Below, piece by piece: positions 1-5,207 of a stretch of 5,645 bases of DNA. Positions within the stretch are counted from its first letter, which is position 1, and each line of letters starts with the position of its first letter. The notes beneath the pieces are model-generated. The model saw nothing but the letters and a program-made list of their open reading frames with translations, had not been told where the DNA came from and searched no databases. This DNA is from Candidatus Bathyarchaeota archaeon (GTDB lineage: Archaea > Thermoproteota > CALKCG01 > B24 > JAGTQN01). The position numbers and the translations under genes are program-made. The stretch is taken from NCBI GenBank assembly GCA_018396395.1, contig JAGTQN010000007.1:18318-23962 (forward strand), given 5' to 3'.

Positions 1-234
1 TTCTTCGTTCTTCTTATAATCGCTTCCATCATTCTTGGAATGGGTTTTATGCTATGCGAAGGGACGAAGCTTCTCGGCCTCCTTTCTTTTTCTGTGGGAA
101 TCCTTGGCATCCTTTCTTGGGCTACCATAAGGTTCCCAGGAGTGGCGATTCCAGAAGCCCTCAGCGCCTTTCCAGCAGCCATCCTTCTATTCGTTTTGGG
201 CCTAAGGCTTAGAAGACGAAGGGATTCTAGTTGA
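1..234 (+). CDS. C-terminal part of a multi-spanning membrane protein (5' end outside window)
   Basis: An open frame runs from the first base of the window to a TGA at 232-234, so the gene begins upstream. Its first in-window ATG at 40 is probably internal. The 77 visible residues are very hydrophobic and form about three transmembrane helices: roughly residues 1-17, 25-45 and 53-72. They end in a short basic tail (RLRRRRDSS), which by the positive-inside rule should be cytoplasmic. No catalytic or binding motif is visible and I do not recognise the family. It lies 84 bases upstream of another membrane protein gene on the same strand. A candidate TATA box in the gap suggests the two are transcribed separately, although read-through is possible. 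That this is a real gene rests on the uninterrupted frame, the helix pattern and the correct strand; the function is unknown. Confidence 0.6.
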   Translation, partial: FFVLLIIASIILGMGFMLCEGTKLLGLLSFSVGILGILSWATIRFPGVAIPEALSAFPAAILLFVLGLRLRRRRDSS

Positions 235-279
235 ATGGGGCGAGGAATCTGGTTGCTCCTTCCTCCAGAAGTCGAAGAC

Positions 280-290
280 AAAAACTTATC
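280..290 (+). promoter_or_regulatory. Candidate archaeal TATA box for the membrane protein / oxidoreductase operon
   Basis: The A/T-rich stretch AAAAACTTATC lies in the short gap after the first gene. Archaeal transcription usually starts about 25 bases downstream of the TATA centre, here near 310. That gives a leader of under 10 bases before the TTG at 319, or about 75 bases before the ATG at 385. The match is modest and rests on position and composition only. Confidence 0.35.
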
Positions 291-318
291 TTCATAGCCT
301 CCGAATGGAATATCGGAT

Positions 319-1221
319 TTGGGGGAAACCCATATTAACCCAATAGGGCGCCTCTTCCTTTGCCTCAGAAGGTTCTACGCTAGAATGGCCCTTCTCCTCA
401 TTGCCCTGGCTTGCCTCATCATGCTTCTTTTTCCTTTTAAGGCTGGGACCCTTATAGGACAAGGAACCTATTGGGACTTCCGCTATACGGAGAGGGTTTT
501 CATGAGGAATGTCTTGGTTCGGGAATACAAAGCCCTTTGGCATTATAGAGTCGTCAATTCAACAGGAACCGTAGCCATCGTTACCATGGAATCCGATTAC
601 CGGATAGGCTACAGTCTTCCAGATGGTTCTTGGATCTATGATCATGGAAAAGAGATGACTTCTTTCATCTTAGACATGAAAACACGCCAGTATCTCGGAA
701 GCATCGGCTATAGCAGTTGGTGGATCCCCTCCGAGACAAGGGCTGAAGACATCGTTCCGATCTGGAGCTCTTTCTTAAGGGTTAAGGGCTCAGCTCCGAG
801 GCTTCTCCTATTCGAAGCGCCTTTCCCTCCTTTCAAGCTTCTCCTCGATTGTTGGGTCCTGGACTTCGAATCCGATCTTGAGACCCTCACCCTTTATTAC
901 GAGAAAACGACGGGCTTCTTCATATATTTCCAATTCCATTATTATCCATCCCCAGATACGGTCGTTTCGGGGGAAAGATCGCTCATCAACACGAACCTCC
1001 ATTGGCCCATCTTCAGCCTCCTCCAGCCCTTCCTAATGCCGCTTTTCATGGGAGCCTTGGCTTTGCTCCTCGCTAGTCTCCTCCATGGAATCGTAAGGAG
1101 AATTCCATTGCATAGCATACGCCTCGAAAAGGACGGGGCTTCTGGAATGGCAATTATCACAATGATTTTTAAAGCTTCGAAAAGAACTAAATCGAAGAAA
1201 CCTTTCAAGTCGGAGGTCTGA
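319..1221 (+). CDS. Hypothetical membrane-anchored protein with one external domain between two transmembrane helices
   Basis: This is a 300-residue protein that I cannot place in a named family. Residues 1-22 are short and basic (RLFLCLRRFYAR). A first transmembrane helix lies at about 23-40, followed by a polar, Tyr/Trp-rich domain at about 45-228 and a second helix at about 231-259. The tail is strongly basic (KASKRTKSKKPFK near the end). Positive charges on both ends suggest that both termini are cytoplasmic and the central domain is outside the cell. Near the end of that domain is YYEKTTGFFI (193-202), a strand-turn motif of the 'Y-(D/E)-K-x-T-G' kind that I associate with archaeal extracellular beta-rich proteins; this is inference. 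The TTG at 319 has no good ribosome binding site. The ATG at 385 (residue 23), preceded by AGAAGG at 367-372, is an alternative start that would drop the basic N-terminus. The stop codon overlaps the leader of the next gene, so the two are probably an operon. Confidence 0.75.
   Translation: MGETHINPIGRLFLCLRRFYARMALLLIALACLIMLLFPFKAGTLIGQGTYWDFRYTERVFMRNVLVREYKALWHYRVVNSTGTVAIVTMESDYRIGYSLPDGSWIYDHGKEMTSFILDMKTRQYLGSIGYSSWWIPSETRAEDIVPIWSSFLRVKGSAPRLLLFEAPFPPFKLLLDCWVLDFESDLETLTLYYEKTTGFFIYFQFHYYPSPDTVVSGERSLINTNLHWPIFSLLQPFLMPLFMGALALLLASLLHGIVRRIPLHSIRLEKDGASGMAIITMIFKASKRTKSKKPFKSEV
1212..1217 (+). promoter_or_regulatory. Strong Shine-Dalgarno site that decides a TTG start
   Basis: GGAGGT ends nine bases before the TTG at 1227 and lies just before the TGA stop (1219-1221) of the preceding gene. 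It is a full match to the anti-Shine-Dalgarno sequence of 16S rRNA. It supports the non-ATG start of the oxidoreductase and indicates translation from a shared message with the upstream gene. Confidence 0.8.
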
Positions 1222-1226
1222 GAAAA

Positions 1227-2240
1227 TTGGCTAAGATTAAGGCTGGCATCATAGGCCTTGGATGGCCAGGAATACAGCATCTAAAGGGCTATCAAGCCTG
1301 CAGCAAATCCGAGGTTACAGCCATATGCGACATAAACGAAGAGCTCCTTCATAGAATAGCCAAGGAATATGGTATCAGGAACGTCTATACGGATTACAAA
1401 AGGATGCTTAAGGATGAGCCCATAGAAGTCGTCAGCGTATGCCTTCCGAACTATCTTCATCATCCTGTAACCATCGATTGCCTTAAAGCAGGATGCCACG
1501 TCATATGCGAGAAGCCTCCTGCCTTGAACGCCCAGCAGGCTAGGGAGATGGCTTCAACGGCGAAGGCCGAAGGCCGTATCCTCATGTACGCCTTAATGCA
1601 GAGGTTTAATGCAGAGCCTACGTTTCTGAAGGAGGCTATCGAATCTGGTGAGCTTGGCGATATATACTTCGCGGAAGCCGCCTATGTCAGGAGAAGGGGC
1701 ATTCCCATAGGAAGCGGAGGATGGTTTGTAGACAAGGCTCGTTCAGGAGGGGGAGCCCTCATCGACATAGGCGTCCATGCCTTGGACTTGGCTTGGTGGC
1801 TGATGGGAAATCCCAAGCCTTCCATGGTCACTGCCTCTTCCTATTCGAAGTTCTCTTCGGTCGTTCCCAAGGAAGTGAAGTACGATGTCGAGGATGCAGC
1901 CTTTGCCTTCCTAAAATTCGAGAATGGTGCATCCATGATTCTGAAGGCTACATGGGCCCTGAACATTAAAGGTGGAAGCCATACCCATATTGCTGGAACG
2001 AAGGGAGGGGCCACCATGCCTCCCCTAGTGATACATTCAGAGAAGGGAGGGGTTCCATTGGATATTACGCCCCAGCTACCCCAGGTCAATGCCTTCGATA
2101 GGGAGATTGCCCACTTCGTAGAGTGCGCGAAAAGGGGAAAAAGGCCCATTCCATCGGCTGAGCAGGGGATTACCCTTATGGAAATGCTGGACGCCATATA
2201 TGCATCCTCGTCCTGCGGAAGGGAGGTGGCGATTTCCTAG
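1227..2240 (+). CDS. Gfo/Idh/MocA-family NAD(P)-dependent oxidoreductase
   Basis: This is a 337-residue cytosolic dehydrogenase of the glucose-fructose oxidoreductase / inositol dehydrogenase family, whose members oxidise or reduce hydroxyl groups of sugars, inositols and related compounds. The N-terminal Rossmann fold carries the dinucleotide motif GLGWPG (10-15). An acidic residue at the end of strand two (D35 in ICDIN) is typical of NAD preference. The family hallmark EKP is at 95-97, with K96 the expected catalytic lysine. GGGALIDIGVHALD (174-187) supplies D180 and H184, which complete the usual Lys/Asp/His set. The C-terminal alpha/beta domain follows, and the length is normal for the family. 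The start is TTG, supported by GGAGGT nine bases upstream. The gene begins five bases after the stop of the membrane protein and should be co-transcribed with it. The substrate cannot be read from the sequence. Confidence 0.93.
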   Translation: MAKIKAGIIGLGWPGIQHLKGYQACSKSEVTAICDINEELLHRIAKEYGIRNVYTDYKRMLKDEPIEVVSVCLPNYLHHPVTIDCLKAGCHVICEKPPALNAQQAREMASTAKAEGRILMYALMQRFNAEPTFLKEAIESGELGDIYFAEAAYVRRRGIPIGSGGWFVDKARSGGGALIDIGVHALDLAWWLMGNPKPSMVTASSYSKFSSVVPKEVKYDVEDAAFAFLKFENGASMILKATWALNIKGGSHTHIAGTKGGATMPPLVIHSEKGGVPLDITPQLPQVNAFDREIAHFVECAKRGKRPIPSAEQGITLMEMLDAIYASSSCGREVAIS

Positions 2241-2310
2241 GATTCCAGCTTTAGGAGGGTTGGACTTAAGTAGAGAGGCTCTAGATCTGAAATTTCTATT
2301 GAGTGAGAAT

Positions 2311-2329
2311 GGAAAATCTTTAAAGCTTT
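2311..2329 (+). promoter_or_regulatory. BRE/TATA promoter of the aldehyde:ferredoxin oxidoreductase gene
   Basis: GGAAAAT (2311-2317) is a purine-rich BRE-like element, followed directly by CTTTAAAG (2318-2325) as TATA box. From a box centre near 2322, transcription should begin near 2347. That gives a leader of about 15 bases made up almost entirely of the Shine-Dalgarno region. The 121-base gap after the Gfo/Idh/MocA gene and this box suggest a separate transcription unit. Nearly the same motif recurs upstream of moaD (see the site at 4365-4385). Confidence 0.65.
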
Positions 2330-2348
2330 TTTCAGAAAAATAAAATTT

Positions 2349-2358
2349 GGAGAGGAGG
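2349..2358 (+). promoter_or_regulatory. Shine-Dalgarno region that selects the ATG at 2362
   Basis: GGAGAGGAGG lies just ahead of the ATG at 2362. A TTG at 2347 is in frame and would add five residues (MERRR), but those codons are the ribosome binding site itself. The TTG would also fall at or before the predicted transcription start, so the ATG is preferred. Confidence 0.8.
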
Positions 2359-2361
2359 AGA

Positions 2362-4158
2362 ATGGAATTAAAACTTTTGAGGGTAGATCTGACGAAGGGT
2401 AGCCTAGAAACCGAGACCGTCCCAGAAGGCTTGGTGGAAAAGTTCATTGGAGGTCGAGGCTTAGGCGTAAAGATCCTTTATGATGAGCTTAAGGCAGGCA
2501 CGAATCCCCTCGGTCCTGAGAACAAGCTCCTCTTCCTCACAGGACCCTGTACAGGAACGGAATTCCCTGTCAGTGGTAGGTTCCATGTCATCACAAAGTC
2601 CCCCCTTACGGGTGGAATAGGAGACTCGAACTGTGGAGGTAATTGGGGGCCTGAGCTGAGGTTTGCTGGTTTTGACGGCATTGTAATCGAAGGTGCTTCC
2701 GAGAAGCCCGTCTATCTGTGGATCCACAACGGTAAGGCTGAGCTCAGGGATGCTTGCGCCCTCTGGGGAAAGGGCATATGGAATACGGAGGACCTTATAA
2801 AGGCGGAACTTGGCGATAGGGATGTGAAGCTAGCTAGCATAGGACCTGCAGGCGAGAACCTAGTCCTTATGGCAGCCATAATAAATGATAAGCATAGGGC
2901 TGCTGGAAGGGCTGGAGTCGGCGCCGTTATGGGTTCCAAGAGACTTAAATCCATAGCAGTCCGGGGGACTGGAAGGCCAAAGATCTCCGATCCAAAGAAG
3001 GCTAGCGAAGTGGCTGCCAGCCTCATAAAGAAGATTAAGGAATCTGATGTGACAGGGAAAACCCTTCCAGATCTTGGAACGGCAGCCCTCGTAAACGTCA
3101 TAAACGAGCGGGGAGGCTATCCTACAAGGAATTTCCAGACTGGAGTCTTCGAAACCGCTGACGACACGAGTGGTGAAACGATAAAGGAGAAGATCCTCGT
3201 CAGTGGAAAGCCCTGCTGGGGATGCATGATAGCCTGTGGAAGGGTCACCCGTGTAAGGACGCCCCCGTACCAAGTAGAGGGGGAAGGACCAGAGTACGAA
3301 ACAACATGGTCCTTGGGAGCCATGTGTGGTATCGACGACCTTGGTGCCATAACCTACGCCCATAACATCTGCGATGACATGGGCATGGATCCCATATCCT
3401 TCGGATCTACCGTAGCATGCGCCATGGAACTGTATGAAAAAGGTCTTATACCAAAGGAGAAGCTCTCCGGTCTTAGGCTTACCTTCGGAAATCCCCAGGC
3501 GATCGTTGAGCTTGCTTGGAAAACCGCCTACAGGAACGGCTTCGGTGATGAGATCGCCCTGGGCTCCAAGCGCTTAGCCGAGAAATATGGGGCTCCTGAG
3601 CTTGCCATGCATTCTAAGGGGCTGGAGATTCCGGCCTATGATCCAAGGGCCTTCCAAGGACATGGGCTAGGATACGCCACTTCAAACAGGGGAGGCTGCC
3701 ACCTTAGAGCCTATATGATATCGCCCGAAGTTCTAGGAATCCCCGTAAGTCTCGATCGTTTCGATACGAGGGGAAAGGCGAAATGGGTAAAATGGTACCA
3801 GGACTACTTCTCGGTCATCGATTCCCTCGTCGTTTGTAAATTCTTGAGCTTTGCATTAATGCCTGAGGATATGACGGCCATGCTCAACGCCATTACTGGA
3901 TGGAACTGGTCTGAAGAGGACTTCATGAGGACTGGGGATCGCATATACACCTTGGAGCGACTCTTCATAAACCGAGAAGGCTTCGGAAGGAAGGACGATA
4001 CATTACCACCAAGGCTTCTAAAAGAGCCGATGCCGGAAGGCCCCTCGAAGGGCTATGTAACGAAGCTCAATGAGATGCTAGACGAGTATTATGCCATCAG
4101 AGGCTGGAGGGACGGTGTTCCTACAAAAGAAAAGCTCGCGGAACTCGGCTTACCTTAA
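2362..4158 (+). CDS. aor: Aldehyde:ferredoxin oxidoreductase, tungstopterin enzyme
   Basis: This cytosolic enzyme oxidises aldehydes to carboxylic acids and passes two electrons to ferredoxin, using a tungsten (or molybdenum) bis-pyranopterin and one [4Fe-4S] cluster. The 598 residues match the usual length of about 600. Domain 1 has GGRGLGVKILYDE (30-42) and, at 85-106, the pterin-binding region with NCGGNWGPELRFAGFDG. The cluster ligands are C285, C288 and C292 (CWGCMIAC) plus C492. The two family pterin motifs DxxGL(C/D) appear as DDMGMD (338-343) and DSLVVC (487-492), both slightly off consensus. E313 and H447 are at about the places of the active-site Glu and His of the Pyrococcus furiosus enzyme. 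The gene has its own promoter and ribosome binding site and ends in a T-rich terminator. A MoaD-type carrier downstream fits its cofactor need. The preferred aldehyde cannot be told from the sequence; an AOR-like rather than a FOR, GOR or WOR type is my inference. Confidence 0.97.
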   Translation: MELKLLRVDLTKGSLETETVPEGLVEKFIGGRGLGVKILYDELKAGTNPLGPENKLLFLTGPCTGTEFPVSGRFHVITKSPLTGGIGDSNCGGNWGPELRFAGFDGIVIEGASEKPVYLWIHNGKAELRDACALWGKGIWNTEDLIKAELGDRDVKLASIGPAGENLVLMAAIINDKHRAAGRAGVGAVMGSKRLKSIAVRGTGRPKISDPKKASEVAASLIKKIKESDVTGKTLPDLGTAALVNVINERGGYPTRNFQTGVFETADDTSGETIKEKILVSGKPCWGCMIACGRVTRVRTPPYQVEGEGPEYETTWSLGAMCGIDDLGAITYAHNICDDMGMDPISFGSTVACAMELYEKGLIPKEKLSGLRLTFGNPQAIVELAWKTAYRNGFGDEIALGSKRLAEKYGAPELAMHSKGLEIPAYDPRAFQGHGLGYATSNRGGCHLRAYMISPEVLGIPVSLDRFDTRGKAKWVKWYQDYFSVIDSLVVCKFLSFALMPEDMTAMLNAITGWNWSEEDFMRTGDRIYTLERLFINREGFGRKDDTLPPRLLKEPMPEGPSKGYVTKLNEMLDEYYAIRGWRDGVPTKEKLAELGLP

Positions 4159-4169
4159 AATTTACGATC

Positions 4170-4200
4170 CCTTTTCCTTTTTCCTTTTTTCTATCCTTTT
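4170..4200 (+). terminator. T-tract intrinsic terminator after aor
   Basis: Starting eleven bases after the aor stop codon, the + strand is almost pure pyrimidine, with runs of four, five, six and four T separated by C-rich spacers. There is no upstream hairpin. Successive T-runs without a stem are the normal form of intrinsic terminator for archaeal RNA polymerase. Confidence 0.75.
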
Positions 4201-4364
4201 CGCAAACCCCCCTTTAGACCATTCTGCCCCTTGACCTTAAAATTTCAAGTTGAACCATACATCATATCAAGGGCTATTGGCCGAAAAAATGGGAAGGGAC
4301 AAAAGGTCCTAAGCATCGGAAGATTCAGATATCCAAGGATCCTATTAAATATTGAAAGTTTGAA
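4201..4364 (+). other. Intergenic stretch between the aor terminator and the moaD promoter region
   Basis: No credible reading frame, tRNA or known RNA is visible here. Small self-complementary pieces occur, such as GGAC/GTCC around AAAAG (4297-4309) and ATCC-AA-GGAT (4331-4340). They are too short to support a claim. Base composition is mixed, with an A/T-rich end leading into the moaD promoter. Confidence 0.5.
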
Positions 4365-4385
4365 GGAAAATGATCTTTAAGCTTT
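4365..4385 (+). promoter_or_regulatory. Promoter-like motif upstream of moaD, interrupted by the inserted element
   Basis: GGAAAATGATCTTTAAGCTTT closely resembles the aor promoter GGAAAATCTTTAAAGCTTT. The part GGAAAATG plus ATCTTTA (4365-4379) is probably the original moaD BRE/TATA region, and AGCTTT belongs to the inserted element. In its present place transcription would start near 4403, inside the element and about 168 bases before moaD. It could therefore still act as a distal promoter. Confidence 0.5.
4373..4379 (+). repeat. Left copy of a 7-bp direct repeat (candidate target duplication)
   Basis: ATCTTTA occurs here and again at 4529-4535, immediately outside the two ends of the 149-bp inverted-repeat element. 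A perfect 7-bp match at exactly this position is what a staggered-cut insertion leaves. An 8-bp duplication with one later change is equally possible. Confidence 0.6.
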
Positions 4386-4396
4386 GTGGCTTAATT
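4381..4396 (+). repeat. Left terminal inverted repeat, 16 bp
   Basis: GCTTTGTGGCTTAATT is the exact reverse complement of 4512-4527. The match stops on both sides: the next outer pair is A against A, and the next inner pair is A against G. The repeat is therefore sharply bounded. Confidence 0.9.
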
Positions 4397-4511
4397 ATGG
4401 TTTATAGGTAATGGGAGCGTTTTCAGTCTCCGAGTCATGGAGCTGTTTCCGAAAGTTTCCTAAATCGTCCATTTTGCCGTTCAGAGACGGAAGGGAAAAT
4501 CCGGAAAAAAG

Positions 4512-4527
4512 AATTAAGCCACAAAGC
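4512..4527 (-). repeat. Right terminal inverted repeat, 16 bp
   Basis: AATTAAGCCACAAAGC is the exact reverse complement of 4381-4396, with 115 bases between the arms. A perfect 16-bp pair within 150 bases is far beyond chance expectation. Confidence 0.9.
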
Positions 4528-4528
4528 A

Positions 4529-4535
4529 ATCTTTA
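4529..4535 (+). repeat. Right copy of the 7-bp direct repeat (candidate target duplication)
   Basis: This is the second copy of ATCTTTA, directly outside the right end of the element. It overlaps the sequence that now serves as the likely moaD TATA box. Confidence 0.6.
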
Positions 4536-4546
4536 TGCTTTTTATT
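4529..4546 (+). promoter_or_regulatory. Likely present-day TATA box of moaD
   Basis: ATCTTTATGCTTTTTATT lies 25 to 42 bases before the moaD ATG. A box centred near 4534 predicts transcription from about 4560 and a leader of about 11 bases. If the second half (CTTTTTAT) is used, the message would be nearly leaderless. The box coincides with the right copy of the element's target duplication, so its BRE side is now element sequence (CACAAAGCA). Confidence 0.5.
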
Positions 4547-4570
4547 CCTCAGTGAAAAAGAATTATAGGG

Positions 4571-4861
4571 ATGGGGATGCCTTCCTTAAAGGTTCGGGTC
4601 TTCGCAACCTTTCGAGAGCTCTTGGGAACAAAGAGTATTGAAATAGAGGATCCCATAGGTGATGTGGAGGACCTGATCAATTATATAGCCGATCGCTTTC
4701 AGCCAAGCTTTAGGAATGCTCTTCTGGATGACAAAGGCCATGTGAGGAAGGGCTTCTCTATCCTAGTAAACGGCCGGGAGATCACCTTTCTTAAAGGTCT
4801 TGAAACGAAACTGAAGGATGGGGATATCGTAGCCATCTTTCCTCCTATAGCTGGTGGATAA
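4571..4861 (+). CDS. moaD: MoaD/ThiS-family ubiquitin-fold sulfur carrier for pterin cofactor
   Basis: This 96-residue protein has the beta-grasp fold of small sulfur carriers: an opening strand LKVRVFATFRELLG (6-19), a helix at about 31-43, VNGREI at 66-71 and LKDGDIVAIFPPIAGG at 81-96. The terminal Gly-Gly is where an E1-like enzyme adenylates and thiolates the protein. As MoaD it then gives sulfur to precursor Z within molybdopterin synthase. The FPPIAGG ending favours MoaD over ThiS. Two ATGs, at 4571 and 4577, are possible starts. Neither has a clear Shine-Dalgarno sequence, which fits a short-leader or leaderless message. No moaE or E1 gene is in the window. It lies downstream of the tungsten enzyme on the same strand, so a role in tungstopterin supply for that enzyme is likely. 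A tRNA-thiolation role (as for other archaeal small modifier proteins) cannot be excluded. Confidence 0.92.
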   Translation: MGMPSLKVRVFATFRELLGTKSIEIEDPIGDVEDLINYIADRFQPSFRNALLDDKGHVRKGFSILVNGREITFLKGLETKLKDGDIVAIFPPIAGG

Positions 4862-4974
4862 TTAGGGGTTCCCTCGAGGTATGTGGAATGAAGCTTTTTA
4901 CATAGAAGAGATGTATGACTAGGGCTCTTAAAAAATAATGATCCAATCACAATTTAGGGCTCGAATAGTTAATT

Positions 4975-4987
4975 TTATGTAACATAA
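4975..4987. repeat. 13-bp palindrome followed by ATAA microrepeat
   Basis: TTATGT-A-ACATAA is perfectly symmetric about its centre base and runs into three or four tandem AATA units. Symmetric A/T-rich sites of this size are typical of dimeric regulator operators, but there is no gene nearby to attach it to. Confidence 0.4.
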
Positions 4988-5063
4988 ATAAATAAATAAT
5001 ATCGCGGATGGATACCTTAGCCGATACGGCGGTGGTTCTTAAATCATCCTCAACGGATAAAAT

Positions 5064-5077
5064 CTTCGATCTCGAAG
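5064..5077. repeat. 14-bp inverted repeat just upstream of an orphan TATA box
   Basis: CTTCGA-TC-TCGAAG has perfect six-base arms and a two-base spacer. It ends four bases before the BRE-like GGGAAA at 5081. That is a position where archaeal activators or repressors commonly bind. It could also arise by chance. Confidence 0.4.
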
Positions 5078-5080
5078 TTA

Positions 5081-5100
5081 GGGAAATCATATTTATATCA
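5081..5100 (+). promoter_or_regulatory. Orphan BRE/TATA promoter pointing right
   Basis: GGGAAATC followed by ATATTTATATCA is one of the best BRE/TATA matches in the window. Transcription would start near 5120 on the + strand. The only start codon close by (ATG at 5116) opens a frame of six codons (MVAKKK, stop at 5134-5136). Beyond that the transcript would run antisense into the 3' end of the TFS gene. The TATA core is nearly symmetric, so leftward use is also possible. Confidence 0.4.
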
Positions 5101-5207
5101 CGAAAAAAGAAAGCCATGGTAGCGAAGAAGAAATGATAATAGCGTATATTCCTCGACTATAATGATCTAAAGTAATCTAAAATTCGTAGGATAAATGCCA
5201 AAATTGA

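Larger units (their letters stand above)
4380..4528. mobile_element. MITE-like non-autonomous element in the moaD promoter
   Basis: A 149-bp segment is bounded by perfect 16-bp inverted repeats (4381-4396 and 4512-4527), each one base from the segment end, and is flanked by direct repeats ATCTTTA. The interior contains further partial fold-back: TTTCCG (4446-4451) with CGGAAA (4502-4507), GTTTCC with GGAAAA, and CCGT/ACGG around a six-base loop (4477-4490). It encodes no transposase. A 76-codon open frame from 4411 starts in it but has no family features and overlaps moaD out of frame. Short size, terminal inverted repeats and a target duplication define a miniature inverted-repeat transposable element. 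The parent insertion sequence is not in the window and I cannot name its family. One copy is not proof of mobility; a second genomic copy would be. Confidence 0.62.
4862..5207. other. 346-base A/T-rich gap between convergent moaD and tfs
   Basis: No coding frame with plausible features is present. I looked for tRNA, C/D-box and H/ACA-like RNAs and found no convincing match. The stretch does hold short palindromes (4975-4987 and 5064-5077), an 8-bp direct repeat TAGGGCTC (4920-4927 and 4955-4962), an ATAA-type microrepeat (4984-4999) and a good TATA box (5081-5100). T5 at 4895-4899 may help end moaD transcription. A small unannotated RNA gene is possible. Confidence 0.5.

Noticed and set aside
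942..1280. A 112-codon minus-strand frame across the membrane protein / oxidoreductase junction
   Set aside because: It is antisense to the ends of two well-placed genes and to their shared Shine-Dalgarno region, and it has no features of its own.
2347..2361. TTG at 2347 as the aor start
   Set aside because: The five extra codons consist of the ribosome binding site GGAGAGGAGG. The family N-terminus begins at the following ATG.
2712..3363. Two minus-strand open frames of 129 and 167 codons inside aor
   Set aside because: They lie wholly within the strongly supported oxidoreductase frame, overlap each other and have no recognisable features. They are frames left open by the codon use of aor.
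4381..4527. A long RNA hairpin or pterin-cofactor riboswitch in the moaD leader
   Set aside because: A message from the distal promoter would start near 4403, after the left arm (4381-4396), so the 16-bp stem could not form in the RNA. The flanking direct repeats also favour an insertion. The known Moco riboswitch is bacterial and I see none of its architecture.
4411..4641. A 76-codon + strand open frame beginning about eight bases after the start predicted for the distal promoter
   Set aside because: It begins inside the inverted-repeat element, crosses its right end and overlaps moaD out of frame by about 70 bases. Its residues show no domain, repeats or ribosome binding site. The promoter spacing is suggestive but not enough to call it.
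4862..5207. tRNA, C/D-box sRNA or CRISPR array in the gap after moaD
   Set aside because: There is no T-loop GGTTCRANTCC, no cloverleaf, no paired RUGAUGA and CUGA boxes, and no spaced identical repeats. Only short, isolated repeats are present.
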